Of a stretch of DNA of 64,000 bases, positions 33,277 to 40,905 are shown piece by piece (within the stretch, counting starts at the first letter, position 1; each line of letters begins with the position of its first letter). The position numbers and the translations under genes are program-made. Source of the stretch: CAYJAD01 sp964368075 (GTDB lineage Bacteria > Desulfobacterota > Desulfovibrionia > Desulfovibrionales > Desulfovibrionaceae); the NCBI GenBank assembly GCA_964368075.1, contig CAYJAD010000003.1:1-64000 (forward strand). Direction: 5' to 3'. Below the pieces are notes generated by a model. The model made no database searches and had not been told where the DNA came from. It saw only the letters and a list, made by a program, of their open reading frames with translations.

Positions 33277-34170
33277 ATGGAAATCATCTATGAACCAAGA
33301 TTATCAGAACGAACTACCCTTCGTTTAGGAGGAAAAGCCATAGCTGAAGTGCGTCTTTCTGAAATTGATGATATTCATATTTTACCGCAAACCCTGCAAA
33401 AATTGGGTGGCACTATATTTGTATTAGGTGGTGGCAGTAACCTGTTGGTCAGTGATGAAGACTTGCCATGGGTATTTTTAAGGCCCAATTTTAAGTCTGC
33501 GCCAGAGGTATTAGAAAAAGAGCCGGACAAAGTGACCATATCTGTAGGGGCAGGGGTACGTCTACCACGCTTTTTAGCTGTCTGTGCTAAGCTCGGACTT
33601 TCCGGATTAGAAGGCTTATGTGGAATACCGGGAACAGTGGGTGGCGCCATTGCAATGAATGCAGGTTCGTTCGGCCATGAAACGTGCGCGCGTTTAAAAA
33701 GCATTATACTTTACAGCCTCGAAACGGGGCTTATTGAAGTGCAAGCTCAAGATTTTTTCTATGGCTATAGGCAGTTTTTTTTCCAAAAATCAGTGGGAAT
33801 TACATCTTGGTTTTTTATAGTTAAAGCAACTTTTATCTTGACGCCATGGCCAATGGATGGCATTAAAGAGAGAATGTTTCATGACTTTTTTAAGAAAAAG
33901 TCTACACAACCTGTAAAGGCATGGAGTGCTGGTTGTGTGTTTAAAAACCCCGCACCAGATAAGCCCGCAGGGATGTTATTAGAACAATGTGGTTTTAAAG
34001 GGAAAAAGCTTGGGGGAATGGCCTTTTCTAATATGCATGCAAATTTTTTGATTAATGAGGGAAAAGGGAGTAGCACAGCGGCCTTTACGCTTATAGAAGA
34101 AGCAAGAAAATGTGTGAAAGAGCAGACTGGTTTAAGCCTTGAAACTGAGGTTAAGATACTATGTCCTTGA
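33277..34170 (+). CDS. murB: UDP-N-acetylenolpyruvoylglucosamine reductase MurB
   Basis: FAD/NADPH-dependent reduction to UDP-MurNAc. The 297-residue short-type MurB has FVLGGGSNLLVSD, GLCGIPGTVGGAIAMNAGSFG and the late LSLETEVKIL glutamate. The proton-donor position, usually serine in a GSxFKNP motif, is cysteine here (SAGCVFKNP), a variant I believe occurs in other MurB proteins. The central YRQFFFQKSVGITSWFF segment departs from the usual YRxSxF pattern. The gene looks more AT-rich and lysine-rich than its neighbours. It overlaps ftsQ only if the earlier ftsQ start is used. Confidence 0.9.
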   Translation: MEIIYEPRLSERTTLRLGGKAIAEVRLSEIDDIHILPQTLQKLGGTIFVLGGGSNLLVSDEDLPWVFLRPNFKSAPEVLEKEPDKVTISVGAGVRLPRFLAVCAKLGLSGLEGLCGIPGTVGGAIAMNAGSFGHETCARLKSIILYSLETGLIEVQAQDFFYGYRQFFFQKSVGITSWFFIVKATFILTPWPMDGIKERMFHDFFKKKSTQPVKAWSAGCVFKNPAPDKPAGMLLEQCGFKGKKLGGMAFSNMHANFLINEGKGSSTAAFTLIEEARKCVKEQTGLSLETEVKILCP

Positions 34171-34190
34171 AGCATGGCAAGGGGTACGGT

Positions 34191-35027
34191 ATGCAGAAAA
34201 GAACTTCGCAAGGGCGCCAAAATATAAGAAATTCTTATAAAAAGAAAGAAAAAACACGCCCTATAAAGATACATTTTTCTTGGCCTAAAATGCCCCCCAT
34301 GGGGAATTTTTGGATGACCTTAGTCGGTATGAGTTTGGGGGTGCTGGGTATAGCTGCTTTGTCCTTTGGTTTGCTTGCTTTATATGACCAAGCCACCAGC
34401 TCAGAATATTTCGCTACAAAGCATATTGAGGTGCTAGGTAATAAACGGCTCTCAAAACAAATGATTCAAGATATAGCAGGCGTAGCTTTAGGGGATAACT
34501 CTTTAGATATAAGCATTGCCAAACTAGAATCTGCTTTAATAACAACCCCATGGGTGGAAAGTGTCTCGGTTAAGCGCGTTTTACCAGATAGATTCATCAT
34601 TCAGGTGAAGGAAAGGTTGCCTGCTTTTTGGGTTCGCAAAGATACGGTGCTGTATTATGCCGATGAGCAAGGCACCATTATAGCCCCGGTGGAAACAGAG
34701 CACTTTGTTTCCCTGCCTACCCTTGAAGTGGAAAAAGGTTCTGAAACAGAGCTAAAAAAACTTTCCAACTATTTGGAAGACTTAAAAAGCGGATATTTGC
34801 CCGTAGAGTTTGGCGCTATATCAGCATTGAAAATAAGCGCTGGCAGAGGCATGGAGCTGTATTTAGACGATAGAGAAATTTTGCTCTCCATAGCTCTGGA
34901 TAGCTGGGAGAAAAACCTACAACGTTTGTCCATCACCATTGGAGATTTGGTACGGCGCAACGAACTGTCAAAGGTTAAAGAGGTGCGCGCAACAGATGGC
35001 AACGTGTGGGTTATAAAGAATGTATAA
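34191..35027 (+). CDS. ftsQ: Cell division protein FtsQ
   Basis: Bitopic division protein linking FtsL/FtsB to FtsA/FtsZ. A basic cytoplasmic start (about 1-40) precedes one membrane segment (WMTLVGMSLGVLGIAALSFGLLAL, about 42-65). The periplasmic POTRA domain (TKHIEVLGNKRLSKQMIQDIAGV through VKRVLPDRFIIQVKERLPAFWV) and a beta domain follow. ATG 34191 has AAGGGG six bases upstream. The in-frame ATG at 34161 overlaps murB and has GAGG eleven bases away, so it remains possible. Confidence 0.9.
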   Translation: MQKRTSQGRQNIRNSYKKKEKTRPIKIHFSWPKMPPMGNFWMTLVGMSLGVLGIAALSFGLLALYDQATSSEYFATKHIEVLGNKRLSKQMIQDIAGVALGDNSLDISIAKLESALITTPWVESVSVKRVLPDRFIIQVKERLPAFWVRKDTVLYYADEQGTIIAPVETEHFVSLPTLEVEKGSETELKKLSNYLEDLKSGYLPVEFGAISALKISAGRGMELYLDDREILLSIALDSWEKNLQRLSITIGDLVRRNELSKVKEVRATDGNVWVIKNV

Positions 35028-35053
35028 TAGATGGATTGCGTGTGGGGGTTTAG

Positions 35054-36286
35054 ATGGCAAGATCTGAACTAATTGTTGGCTTAGATATTGGCACCACAAA
35101 AATTTGTGCTGTGGTGGGCGAGTTGAATGATGACGGCGTCATTGAGATTGTCGGCATCGGTACATGCCCTTCTACTGGCTTGCGCAAAGGTGTGGTGGTA
35201 AATATCGAGCAAACAGTACAGTCAGTGCGAAAAGCTTTGGATGAAGCAGAGCTTATGGCTGGCTGTGAAATACGCGCCGTGTATGTGGGTATTGCCGGAA
35301 GCCATGTGAATAGCATTAATAGTCATGGTGTCATTGCCGTCAAAGGTGGCGAAGTAACTCCGCGCGATATTGACAGAGCTTTAGATGCTGCTCGCGCTGT
35401 GGCCATCCCTGCTGACCGTGAAGTTATTCACATTTTGCCACAAGAATATATTATCGACGATCAGCGTGGCATTGCAGACCCTTTGGGAATGGCTGGAGTA
35501 CGCCTTGAAGTGAAGGTTCACATAGTGACGGGGGCCGTCTCTTCAGCGCAAAATATAGTGCGCTCATGCCACAGATCAAATTTAGAGGTGGCAGATATCG
35601 CCTTGGAATCCTTAGCATCTTCTCAAGCTGTGCTTACAGAAGAAGAAAGGGAAATCGGCGTGGCCTTGGTAGACCTTGGCGGTGGCACCACAGATATTGC
35701 AATTTTTGCCAATGATGCCATTAAGCATACAGCCGTGCTTGCCCTTGGCGGACAAAACTTAACGAGCGATATAGCCTTTGGTTTGCGTACTCCCATGGCA
35801 GCGGCAGAAAAAATTAAAGTAAAATATGGCTGCGCCTTAAAAGATATGGTGCGCTATAATGAAGAAATTGAAGTGCCTAGCGTGGGTGGAAGGCAAGCGC
35901 GCAGGCTAAAAAGACATGTGCTTGCAGAAATTTGCGAGCCACGCATGGAAGAAATTTTATACTTAGTGGATCAAACGTTAATTCGTTCCGGCTATAAAGA
36001 TATGATTGGCGCAGGTGTAGTGCTGACCGGAGGCACTGCCCTTATAGAAGGGTGCCAAGAACTAGGTGAACAGATTTTTCATCTCCCTACGCGAATTGGG
36101 TATCCGCGACATGTGGGAGGATTGAAGGAAGTTGTTAATAGCCCAAAATTTGCAACCGCAGTTGGGCTTTTGCGTTACGGCGCAGAAAAGGAAAGTCAGG
36201 GTCTGAAAGCTTTTACCGAGCATGAAACGACAATGTTTGATGGTGTTTTATCACGAATGAAAAAATGGTTAAAAGATATAAGGTAA
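35054..36286 (+). CDS. ftsA: Cell division protein FtsA
   Basis: Actin-fold protein that tethers FtsZ to the membrane. 410 residues with the nucleotide-binding LIVGLDIGTTKICAVVG, VALVDLGGGTTDIAIF, GVVLTGGTALIEGC and a C-terminal amphipathic helix (FDGVLSRMKKWLKDI) that inserts in the membrane. It lies 26 bases after ftsQ and 32 before ftsZ. Confidence 0.97.
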   Translation: MARSELIVGLDIGTTKICAVVGELNDDGVIEIVGIGTCPSTGLRKGVVVNIEQTVQSVRKALDEAELMAGCEIRAVYVGIAGSHVNSINSHGVIAVKGGEVTPRDIDRALDAARAVAIPADREVIHILPQEYIIDDQRGIADPLGMAGVRLEVKVHIVTGAVSSAQNIVRSCHRSNLEVADIALESLASSQAVLTEEEREIGVALVDLGGGTTDIAIFANDAIKHTAVLALGGQNLTSDIAFGLRTPMAAAEKIKVKYGCALKDMVRYNEEIEVPSVGGRQARRLKRHVLAEICEPRMEEILYLVDQTLIRSGYKDMIGAGVVLTGGTALIEGCQELGEQIFHLPTRIGYPRHVGGLKEVVNSPKFATAVGLLRYGAEKESQGLKAFTEHETTMFDGVLSRMKKWLKDIR

Positions 36287-36318
36287 ATTCCCTGAACCCA
36301 TTACTTGAGGAGAGGCAT

Positions 36319-37617
36319 ATGGATCTATATGATTATGAACAACCTTCCGCAGAAAATGCGGTTATTAAAGTAGTTGGTGTCGGCGGCGGCGGCGGTAATG
36401 CAGTGCAAAATATGATTACTTCTGGTCTTCGCGGCGTGACATTTATTTGTGCAAATACAGATTTACAGGCGTTGAATAAAAGCGGTGCTTCGCATAAAGT
36501 ACAGCTTGGTGAGCAACTAACTCGCGGTCTTGGTGCTGGTGCTAACCCCAATAAAGGGCGTGAAGCAGCGGTGGAAAGCGTATCCGCTGTGCGCGATGCT
36601 TTAGAAGGTGCTGATATGGTCTTTGTTACCGCTGGTATGGGTGGCGGTACAGGTACTGGCGCAGCTCCCGTTATTGCACAAGCAGCTCGTGAAATGGGCG
36701 CTCTTACTGTGGGTGTGGTTACCAAGCCTTTTAGTTTCGAAGGGGCTAAACGCAAAACTGCTGCTGAAGCTGGCTTACAAGAGCTACGTCAGCATGTGGA
36801 TTGCCTTATCACTATTCCTAATGACCGCTTATTGCAATTTGCCCCTAAAAAAGCTCCTTTTACAGAAATGTTAAAGAAGGCCAATGATGTTTTGTACAAT
36901 GCCGTTAAAGGTATTTCTGATGTTATCTTAGAAGATGGTCTTATTAACGTAGACTTTGCTGACGTAACCACAGTTATGCAAGAGTCTGGTGTAGCCCTTA
37001 TGGGTACAGGTATTGCCTCCGGCGAAAGCCGCGCTCGTGATGCTGCACATAGCGCCATTACCAGCCCCTTATTGGAAGATGTTTCTTTGGAAGGTGCCAA
37101 GGCTGTACTGTATAACATTACTGCTTCCATGGATATTTCCGGTGAAGAAATTAGCGAAATTGGCGAAATTATTAGCCAAGCGGCACATCCAGAAGCAAAT
37201 ATCATTGTGGGTGTTGTTTTTGATGAAGAAGCCGGCGACGAATTGCGCGTTACAGTGGTAGCTACTGGTATTGATAATTCACATAGACTCAATGTGGAAG
37301 AGCCAGAGCCGCAAGCCACAGTGGTGACAAACTTTAAGCAACCTACGCCCGCAGCTGTTGCTCCCCAGCAAGGCTTGCGTCGTCAACCAGAGCCAGAGCC
37401 TCAACAGCCCATGGGCTACGCAGATCCTAATGTGCGCCGTCGCGTGCCTGTAGAGCATTGGTATGATGGTAAAAGCGAGCTTCCTCCATATATTCGCAAA
37501 GGTCAGGCCATGGGCGGATCGCAATTACAGCGTCCGTATAATCCCGGTGAGCAAGAGCAGATTTTTGATGAAAATGAACTGGATATGCCTGCTTTTATTC
37601 GCAGACAAGCAGATTAA
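36319..37617 (+). CDS. ftsZ: Cell division protein FtsZ
   Basis: Tubulin-like GTPase forming the Z ring. 432 residues with the tubulin signature GGGTGTG (108-114), NTDLQALNKS and NVDFADVTTVMQ. A Pro/Gln-rich linker (about 335-395) is followed by the conserved C-terminal peptide DMPAFIRRQAD that binds FtsA. ATG 36319 follows GAGGAGAGG closely; a longer in-frame start at 36265 would overlap ftsA and lacks a site. It is the last gene of the dcw cluster. Confidence 0.97.
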   Translation: MDLYDYEQPSAENAVIKVVGVGGGGGNAVQNMITSGLRGVTFICANTDLQALNKSGASHKVQLGEQLTRGLGAGANPNKGREAAVESVSAVRDALEGADMVFVTAGMGGGTGTGAAPVIAQAAREMGALTVGVVTKPFSFEGAKRKTAAEAGLQELRQHVDCLITIPNDRLLQFAPKKAPFTEMLKKANDVLYNAVKGISDVILEDGLINVDFADVTTVMQESGVALMGTGIASGESRARDAAHSAITSPLLEDVSLEGAKAVLYNITASMDISGEEISEIGEIISQAAHPEANIIVGVVFDEEAGDELRVTVVATGIDNSHRLNVEEPEPQATVVTNFKQPTPAAVAPQQGLRRQPEPEPQQPMGYADPNVRRRVPVEHWYDGKSELPPYIRKGQAMGGSQLQRPYNPGEQEQIFDENELDMPAFIRRQAD

Positions 37618-37625
37618 TTTATATA

Positions 37626-37758
37626 TGCAATGCACTGCACAGTAATTTTATTCTGCAGTGTGTTGCATAGAATATAGCCAATATAGATTGTCTTTATTCC
37701 CATAAACTGAACCAACGCCTCTCGGTTCAGGGTAAGGCCGCCCAGCGCGGCCTTTTTT
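37626..37758 (+). terminator. Three hairpins ending the dcw cluster
   Basis: First, an imperfect stem at 37626-37668 (atgcaa...ttgcat arms, 13 of 15 pairs). Second, ctgaacc/ggttcag (37707-37713/37724-37730). Third, aggccgc/gcggcct (37735-37741/37747-37753) followed by a T-run, a textbook terminator. The rest of 37759-37869 shows nothing else. Confidence 0.85.
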
Positions 37759-37869
37759 ATGCAAAAAAATCGTGAAATTTGCCGCAAAAAAGCTTGCCTA
37801 TCAAACTTTTAGAGCAAGCTCTCTACGCAATTCATCACATAAGGCTTTTGAAACGTGTTAGTTTCAAGG

Positions 37870-39303
37870 TTAAAAAACAATACTCACACGCAAGCCTTGC
37901 TCTCCGTCTACAGTAGAGTTTTCTACTAATAATTGCGCATCGTGCAGGGAGGCAATATGCCGTACTATGGCAAGACCAAGACCACTGCCTTGTTCTTTTT
38001 GACCGGCAGGGCGAAAAAAACGCTGTCCTAATTGAGCCAATACGGAATTCTCCAAATGAGGGGCCGTATTCTCCACTTGTAATTTATCATGGCTAAGAGT
38101 GACAAAAACCTTTCCGCCTTGAGGCGTATAGCGGATGGCATTATCCAACAGATTACGCAATACAATACTCCATACATCATGCATTTCCTGTGCGTGATAT
38201 GCCTCTTCTTTGGATGTTGTCCTAGGGGTAAACTTGCTGAGATTACATAGTGTAATGCCCTTACCTTGGGCAGCCTCTTGTGCTTCTTCCAAAGCTACCT
38301 CTAAAAGACTATGACAAGGTATGGTTTCAGGATGTAACTTTTGGGAGCTAGGCGTGGCAGCTTCAAGGTTAGAAAGCAGCAGAAGCTGCTCCACTAAATG
38401 CGTGCAACGCATGGTGCCCTGCAAGATTTTTTGCACAGCATTGTCTCGGGCTTTTTCGTCATCCTTCGACATTTCCATGACTTCTGCTTGTATTCGTAAT
38501 CCAGCTAAGGGGGTGCGTAATTCATGAGCTGCATTGGAAACAAAAGCTCTTTCTTTAGTTAATAGAGTTGAAATACGGGTAAAAAGCAGGTTGAGCGATT
38601 GAATAAGCGGGCGTGTTTCTGGGGTTAAGGAGCTTTCATCCAGCAATTGCGTATCTTGTGCTTCGCGTTTTTGTAATTGTGCTGTAAGGTGACGCAATGG
38701 TTTAAATTCATGATATAATATCCAACCAAGCCCCAAAAGAAAGAGGGGCAAAATAATGAGCCAAGGGGTTAAGTGGCGCACGATTACACGTAACACGGTT
38801 TTTTCTCGATATTCTCTCTCCTGCCCTACCACAATAATTTTTTCCCCATCGTCAGAGGGGGTCATATAGAGGTGCCAGTCATCATCGTCAATTTCTACTT
38901 TGGCGAAGCCTTTTTTCTGAAGAAAAGGGAATTCATTGCCGTCATCATCATCGCTGAGTACCAATTGACCTTCGTGAGAAAAAACAGCAAAGGATAAAGT
39001 GTCCTTGGCTTCGCCAAAGCGTATTTCTTGCTTTTTATGAGATATTATATCGTCTAATTCATCTATTTTACCAGATAAATGCGATAAGTCCAATTCACCT
39101 AAAGTTTTTGCGAAAAGAATCATTTGCGTATTGAAAAATTGCTTGGTGTGCTTTTCACCACCTTGCCATGCTATGGCTGAAACAATACTCCACGTAAAAA
39201 GAGAAAAAAGGGTGTAGAAAAGCAGTAGCCGTGCAGGTAAATTCCATGTGGCAATTTTTTGCCACAGATTTTTACCACTGAAGGAAGGAGGTGTAATTTG
39301 CAT
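37870..39303 (-). CDS. QseC-like sensor histidine kinase
   Basis: 477-residue inner-membrane kinase. TM1 about 24-46, an acidic periplasmic domain (about 47-172, with DDDDGNEF and EIDDDDWHLY), and TM2 about 178-198. HAMP-like linker, HisKA with phosphoacceptor His260 in FVSNAAHELRTPLAG, and an ATPase domain with NLLDNAIRYTPQGG and GSGLGLAIVRHIASLH. Its order with the regulator and a YgiW protein matches E. coli ygiW-qseB-qseC. The acidic periplasmic region may bind metals or cationic peptides, as in PmrB/QseC, but this is inference. Confidence 0.87.
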   Translation of the reverse strand: MQITPPSFSGKNLWQKIATWNLPARLLLFYTLFSLFTWSIVSAIAWQGGEKHTKQFFNTQMILFAKTLGELDLSHLSGKIDELDDIISHKKQEIRFGEAKDTLSFAVFSHEGQLVLSDDDDGNEFPFLQKKGFAKVEIDDDDWHLYMTPSDDGEKIIVVGQEREYREKTVLRVIVRHLTPWLIILPLFLLGLGWILYHEFKPLRHLTAQLQKREAQDTQLLDESSLTPETRPLIQSLNLLFTRISTLLTKERAFVSNAAHELRTPLAGLRIQAEVMEMSKDDEKARDNAVQKILQGTMRCTHLVEQLLLLSNLEAATPSSQKLHPETIPCHSLLEVALEEAQEAAQGKGITLCNLSKFTPRTTSKEEAYHAQEMHDVWSIVLRNLLDNAIRYTPQGGKVFVTLSHDKLQVENTAPHLENSVLAQLGQRFFRPAGQKEQGSGLGLAIVRHIASLHDAQLLVENSTVDGEQGLRVSIVF

Positions 39304-39318
39304 AATTTAAGCGAAATC

Positions 39319-40005
39319 TTATTTTTTTTCTGAAGAGTTTTTGGACGTGGCCGTACCCAAGGTATAGCCTACACCGTGAACGGTTTTGATAAAATGCGCC
39401 CCTAATTTAGAGCGTAAATGGTGAATATGTACCTCTATGGTATTGCTGCTTACTTCATCATTCCAACCATACATTTTTTCTTCTAAGGTTGTGCGTGAAA
39501 GAATACCGCTGCCATGAATAAGAAAAATTTCTAATAAAGAAATGGCTTTGGGACTAATAGAAATGGGGATGTCATCTTTAAATACAAGACGTTTATGCGG
39601 GTCAAAACTTACATGCTCATGACGCAAAATAGTAGCGTCTTGCTTCGTATTACGTCGTTGCAAGGCATGTACTCTGGCTACAAGCTCCACTAAAGCAAAG
39701 GGCTTTGGCAGGTAGTCATCAGCACCCAGAGTCAAACCTTTTACCTTTTGGGCCACAGAGCCCCTAGCTGTAAGAATGAGTACAGGGACTAAAATTTTTT
39801 TTTGTCGCCAATACTGCAAAAGAGCAAGGCCATCCATACCCGGTAAAGTAAGGTCTAAAATCACAACATCGTGAAGGCCGCTTTGTAAAGCGTCTTTGGC
39901 TATGCCGCCATCTTGCAACCAGTCTACTATCATGCCCTGTTTTTCTAGGGCTACTACTAAGCCATCACCAATGATGTTGTCATCTTCTACTAAGAGTATG
40001 CGCAT
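39319..40005 (-). CDS. QseB/PmrA-like OmpR-family response regulator
   Basis: 228 residues: receiver domain with acidic pocket (VEDDN, 7-10), phosphoacceptor Asp51 (VVILDLTLPGMDG) and Lys in GADDYLPKPF. The C-terminal winged helix has LLEIFLIHGSGILSRTTLEEKMYGW and NTIEVHIHHLRSKL. It lies 15 bases upstream of the kinase gene. A site of the YTTAAK-N5-YTTAAK type known for PmrA/QseB is found upstream of the linked ygiW-like gene, suggesting autoregulation. Confidence 0.9.
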   Translation of the reverse strand: MRILLVEDDNIIGDGLVVALEKQGMIVDWLQDGGIAKDALQSGLHDVVILDLTLPGMDGLALLQYWRQKKILVPVLILTARGSVAQKVKGLTLGADDYLPKPFALVELVARVHALQRRNTKQDATILRHEHVSFDPHKRLVFKDDIPISISPKAISLLEIFLIHGSGILSRTTLEEKMYGWNDEVSSNTIEVHIHHLRSKLGAHFIKTVHGVGYTLGTATSKNSSEKK

Positions 40006-40067
40006 AATCTTCTCGTATAGCAGTGTATTGAAAATTCAGTATGTAAAAAACAGCGAATCATTTTTTA

Positions 40068-40129
40068 CAGGCTGTTAAAAAACTTTTCAAGCGAGGAGGA
40101 TGATGGAAAAGATATTTTTTAACAGCCTG
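40068..40129. repeat. 15-bp perfect inverted repeat between the ygiW- and qseB-like genes
   Basis: caggctgttaaaaaa (40068-40082) and ttttttaacagcctg (40115-40129) pair fully, with further pairing of cttttc/gaaaag inside. In the leader between the two minus-strand genes it could fold in RNA and adjust relative expression. 40130-40282 is AT-rich with no gene. Confidence 0.6.
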
Positions 40130-40282
40130 CTGGGGGAAGTTATATGTAAAGTTAAAAAAGATATACACTTTACTTTTAAACAATACTCAGAAAAGGAAGC
40201 TTTAAGGTATTTGGATGTTTGTATATAAAACTTAAGCGTAAAATCCTTTTTAAACGAATTTTAGAATAGTAATGTTTATGAA

Positions 40283-40681
40283 CTATTGTACTTTAGTAAT
40301 GCGTTCTACTTCTATTTCTACACTGCCCCATTCTTTTTCTACTTCTACTAACAGCTCTACAGTGTCATTGGGGCCAATATGCTGACCAAACCACGCATCG
40401 TCATCTATTTTCACCTTACCGGTGCCGCTAGCATCTTGAAAGGTGAAGACTTCTCCGCCTACACGATTAATAAGTTTGCCTTTTAGGGTCACCCAAGTGT
40501 CATCAGCTTGGTTGTAAGCATCTTTAATAGTCATCACAGCAGGTCCGGGGCCAGTATAGGTGCCGCCTTGTGCTGCGGGGCCGGAATAACCGCCGTTTTG
40601 GGCAAAGGCAATGCTTGCGAAAGTGAAAGTGCTTAAAAGAAGCATGGCCATTAAAAATGTCAAAGTTGTTTTTGTGTGCAT
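40283..40681 (-). CDS. ygiW: YgiW/YdeI-type periplasmic OB-fold protein
   Basis: 132 residues with a Sec signal peptide (cleavage predicted after AFA, residue 27). The mature OB-fold (BOF) domain has VTLKGKLINRVGGEVFTFQDASGTGKVKIDDDAW and VEVEKEWGSVEIEVERITKV, as in YgiW/VisP stress proteins. These bind small ligands or lysozyme and are linked to resistance to oxidants, metals and cationic peptides. AAGGAG precedes the ATG. It heads the operon with the QseB/QseC-like pair, as in enteric bacteria. Confidence 0.85.
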   Translation of the reverse strand: MHTKTTLTFLMAMLLLSTFTFASIAFAQNGGYSGPAAQGGTYTGPGPAVMTIKDAYNQADDTWVTLKGKLINRVGGEVFTFQDASGTGKVKIDDDAWFGQHIGPNDTVELLVEVEKEWGSVEIEVERITKVQ

Positions 40682-40724
40682 AGTTTTTCTCCTTAAGAGC
40701 AGTTCTGCTCATGTTTTGTCTGAC

Positions 40725-40760
40725 TGTATAAAAACATACGCATCTTAAGAAAATATTAAA
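40725..40760 (-). promoter_or_regulatory. Candidate PmrA/QseB box and promoter of the ygiW-like operon
   Basis: Read on the minus strand, TTTAAT-ATTTT-CTTAAG (40760 to 40744) fits the PmrA/QseB consensus YTTAAK-N5-YTTAAK exactly. A TATACA -10 box follows 13 bases later (40730-40725), and the ygiW start is 44 bases beyond. The spacing is plausible for a class II activator replacing the -35 element. Confidence 0.6.
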
Positions 40761-40837
40761 GGCATATATTTCTTTTAAATTATATGCGCATATATTTTTA
40801 ACGGGGATTCAATAAGTAATTTTTAAAAATCAAGCAG

Positions 40838-40866
40838 TTGACGCGTCCTTTTTTTAAAGCTATGAA
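40838..40866 (+). promoter_or_regulatory. Promoter of the spermidine-synthase-like gene
   Basis: TTGACG (40838-40843), a 17-base spacer and TATGAA (40861-40866), followed by the start codon at 40906. Confidence 0.6.
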
Positions 40867-40905
40867 ATTGAAAATGTGTCTTAATTTTTCATGACAGGGG
40901 TTTTT

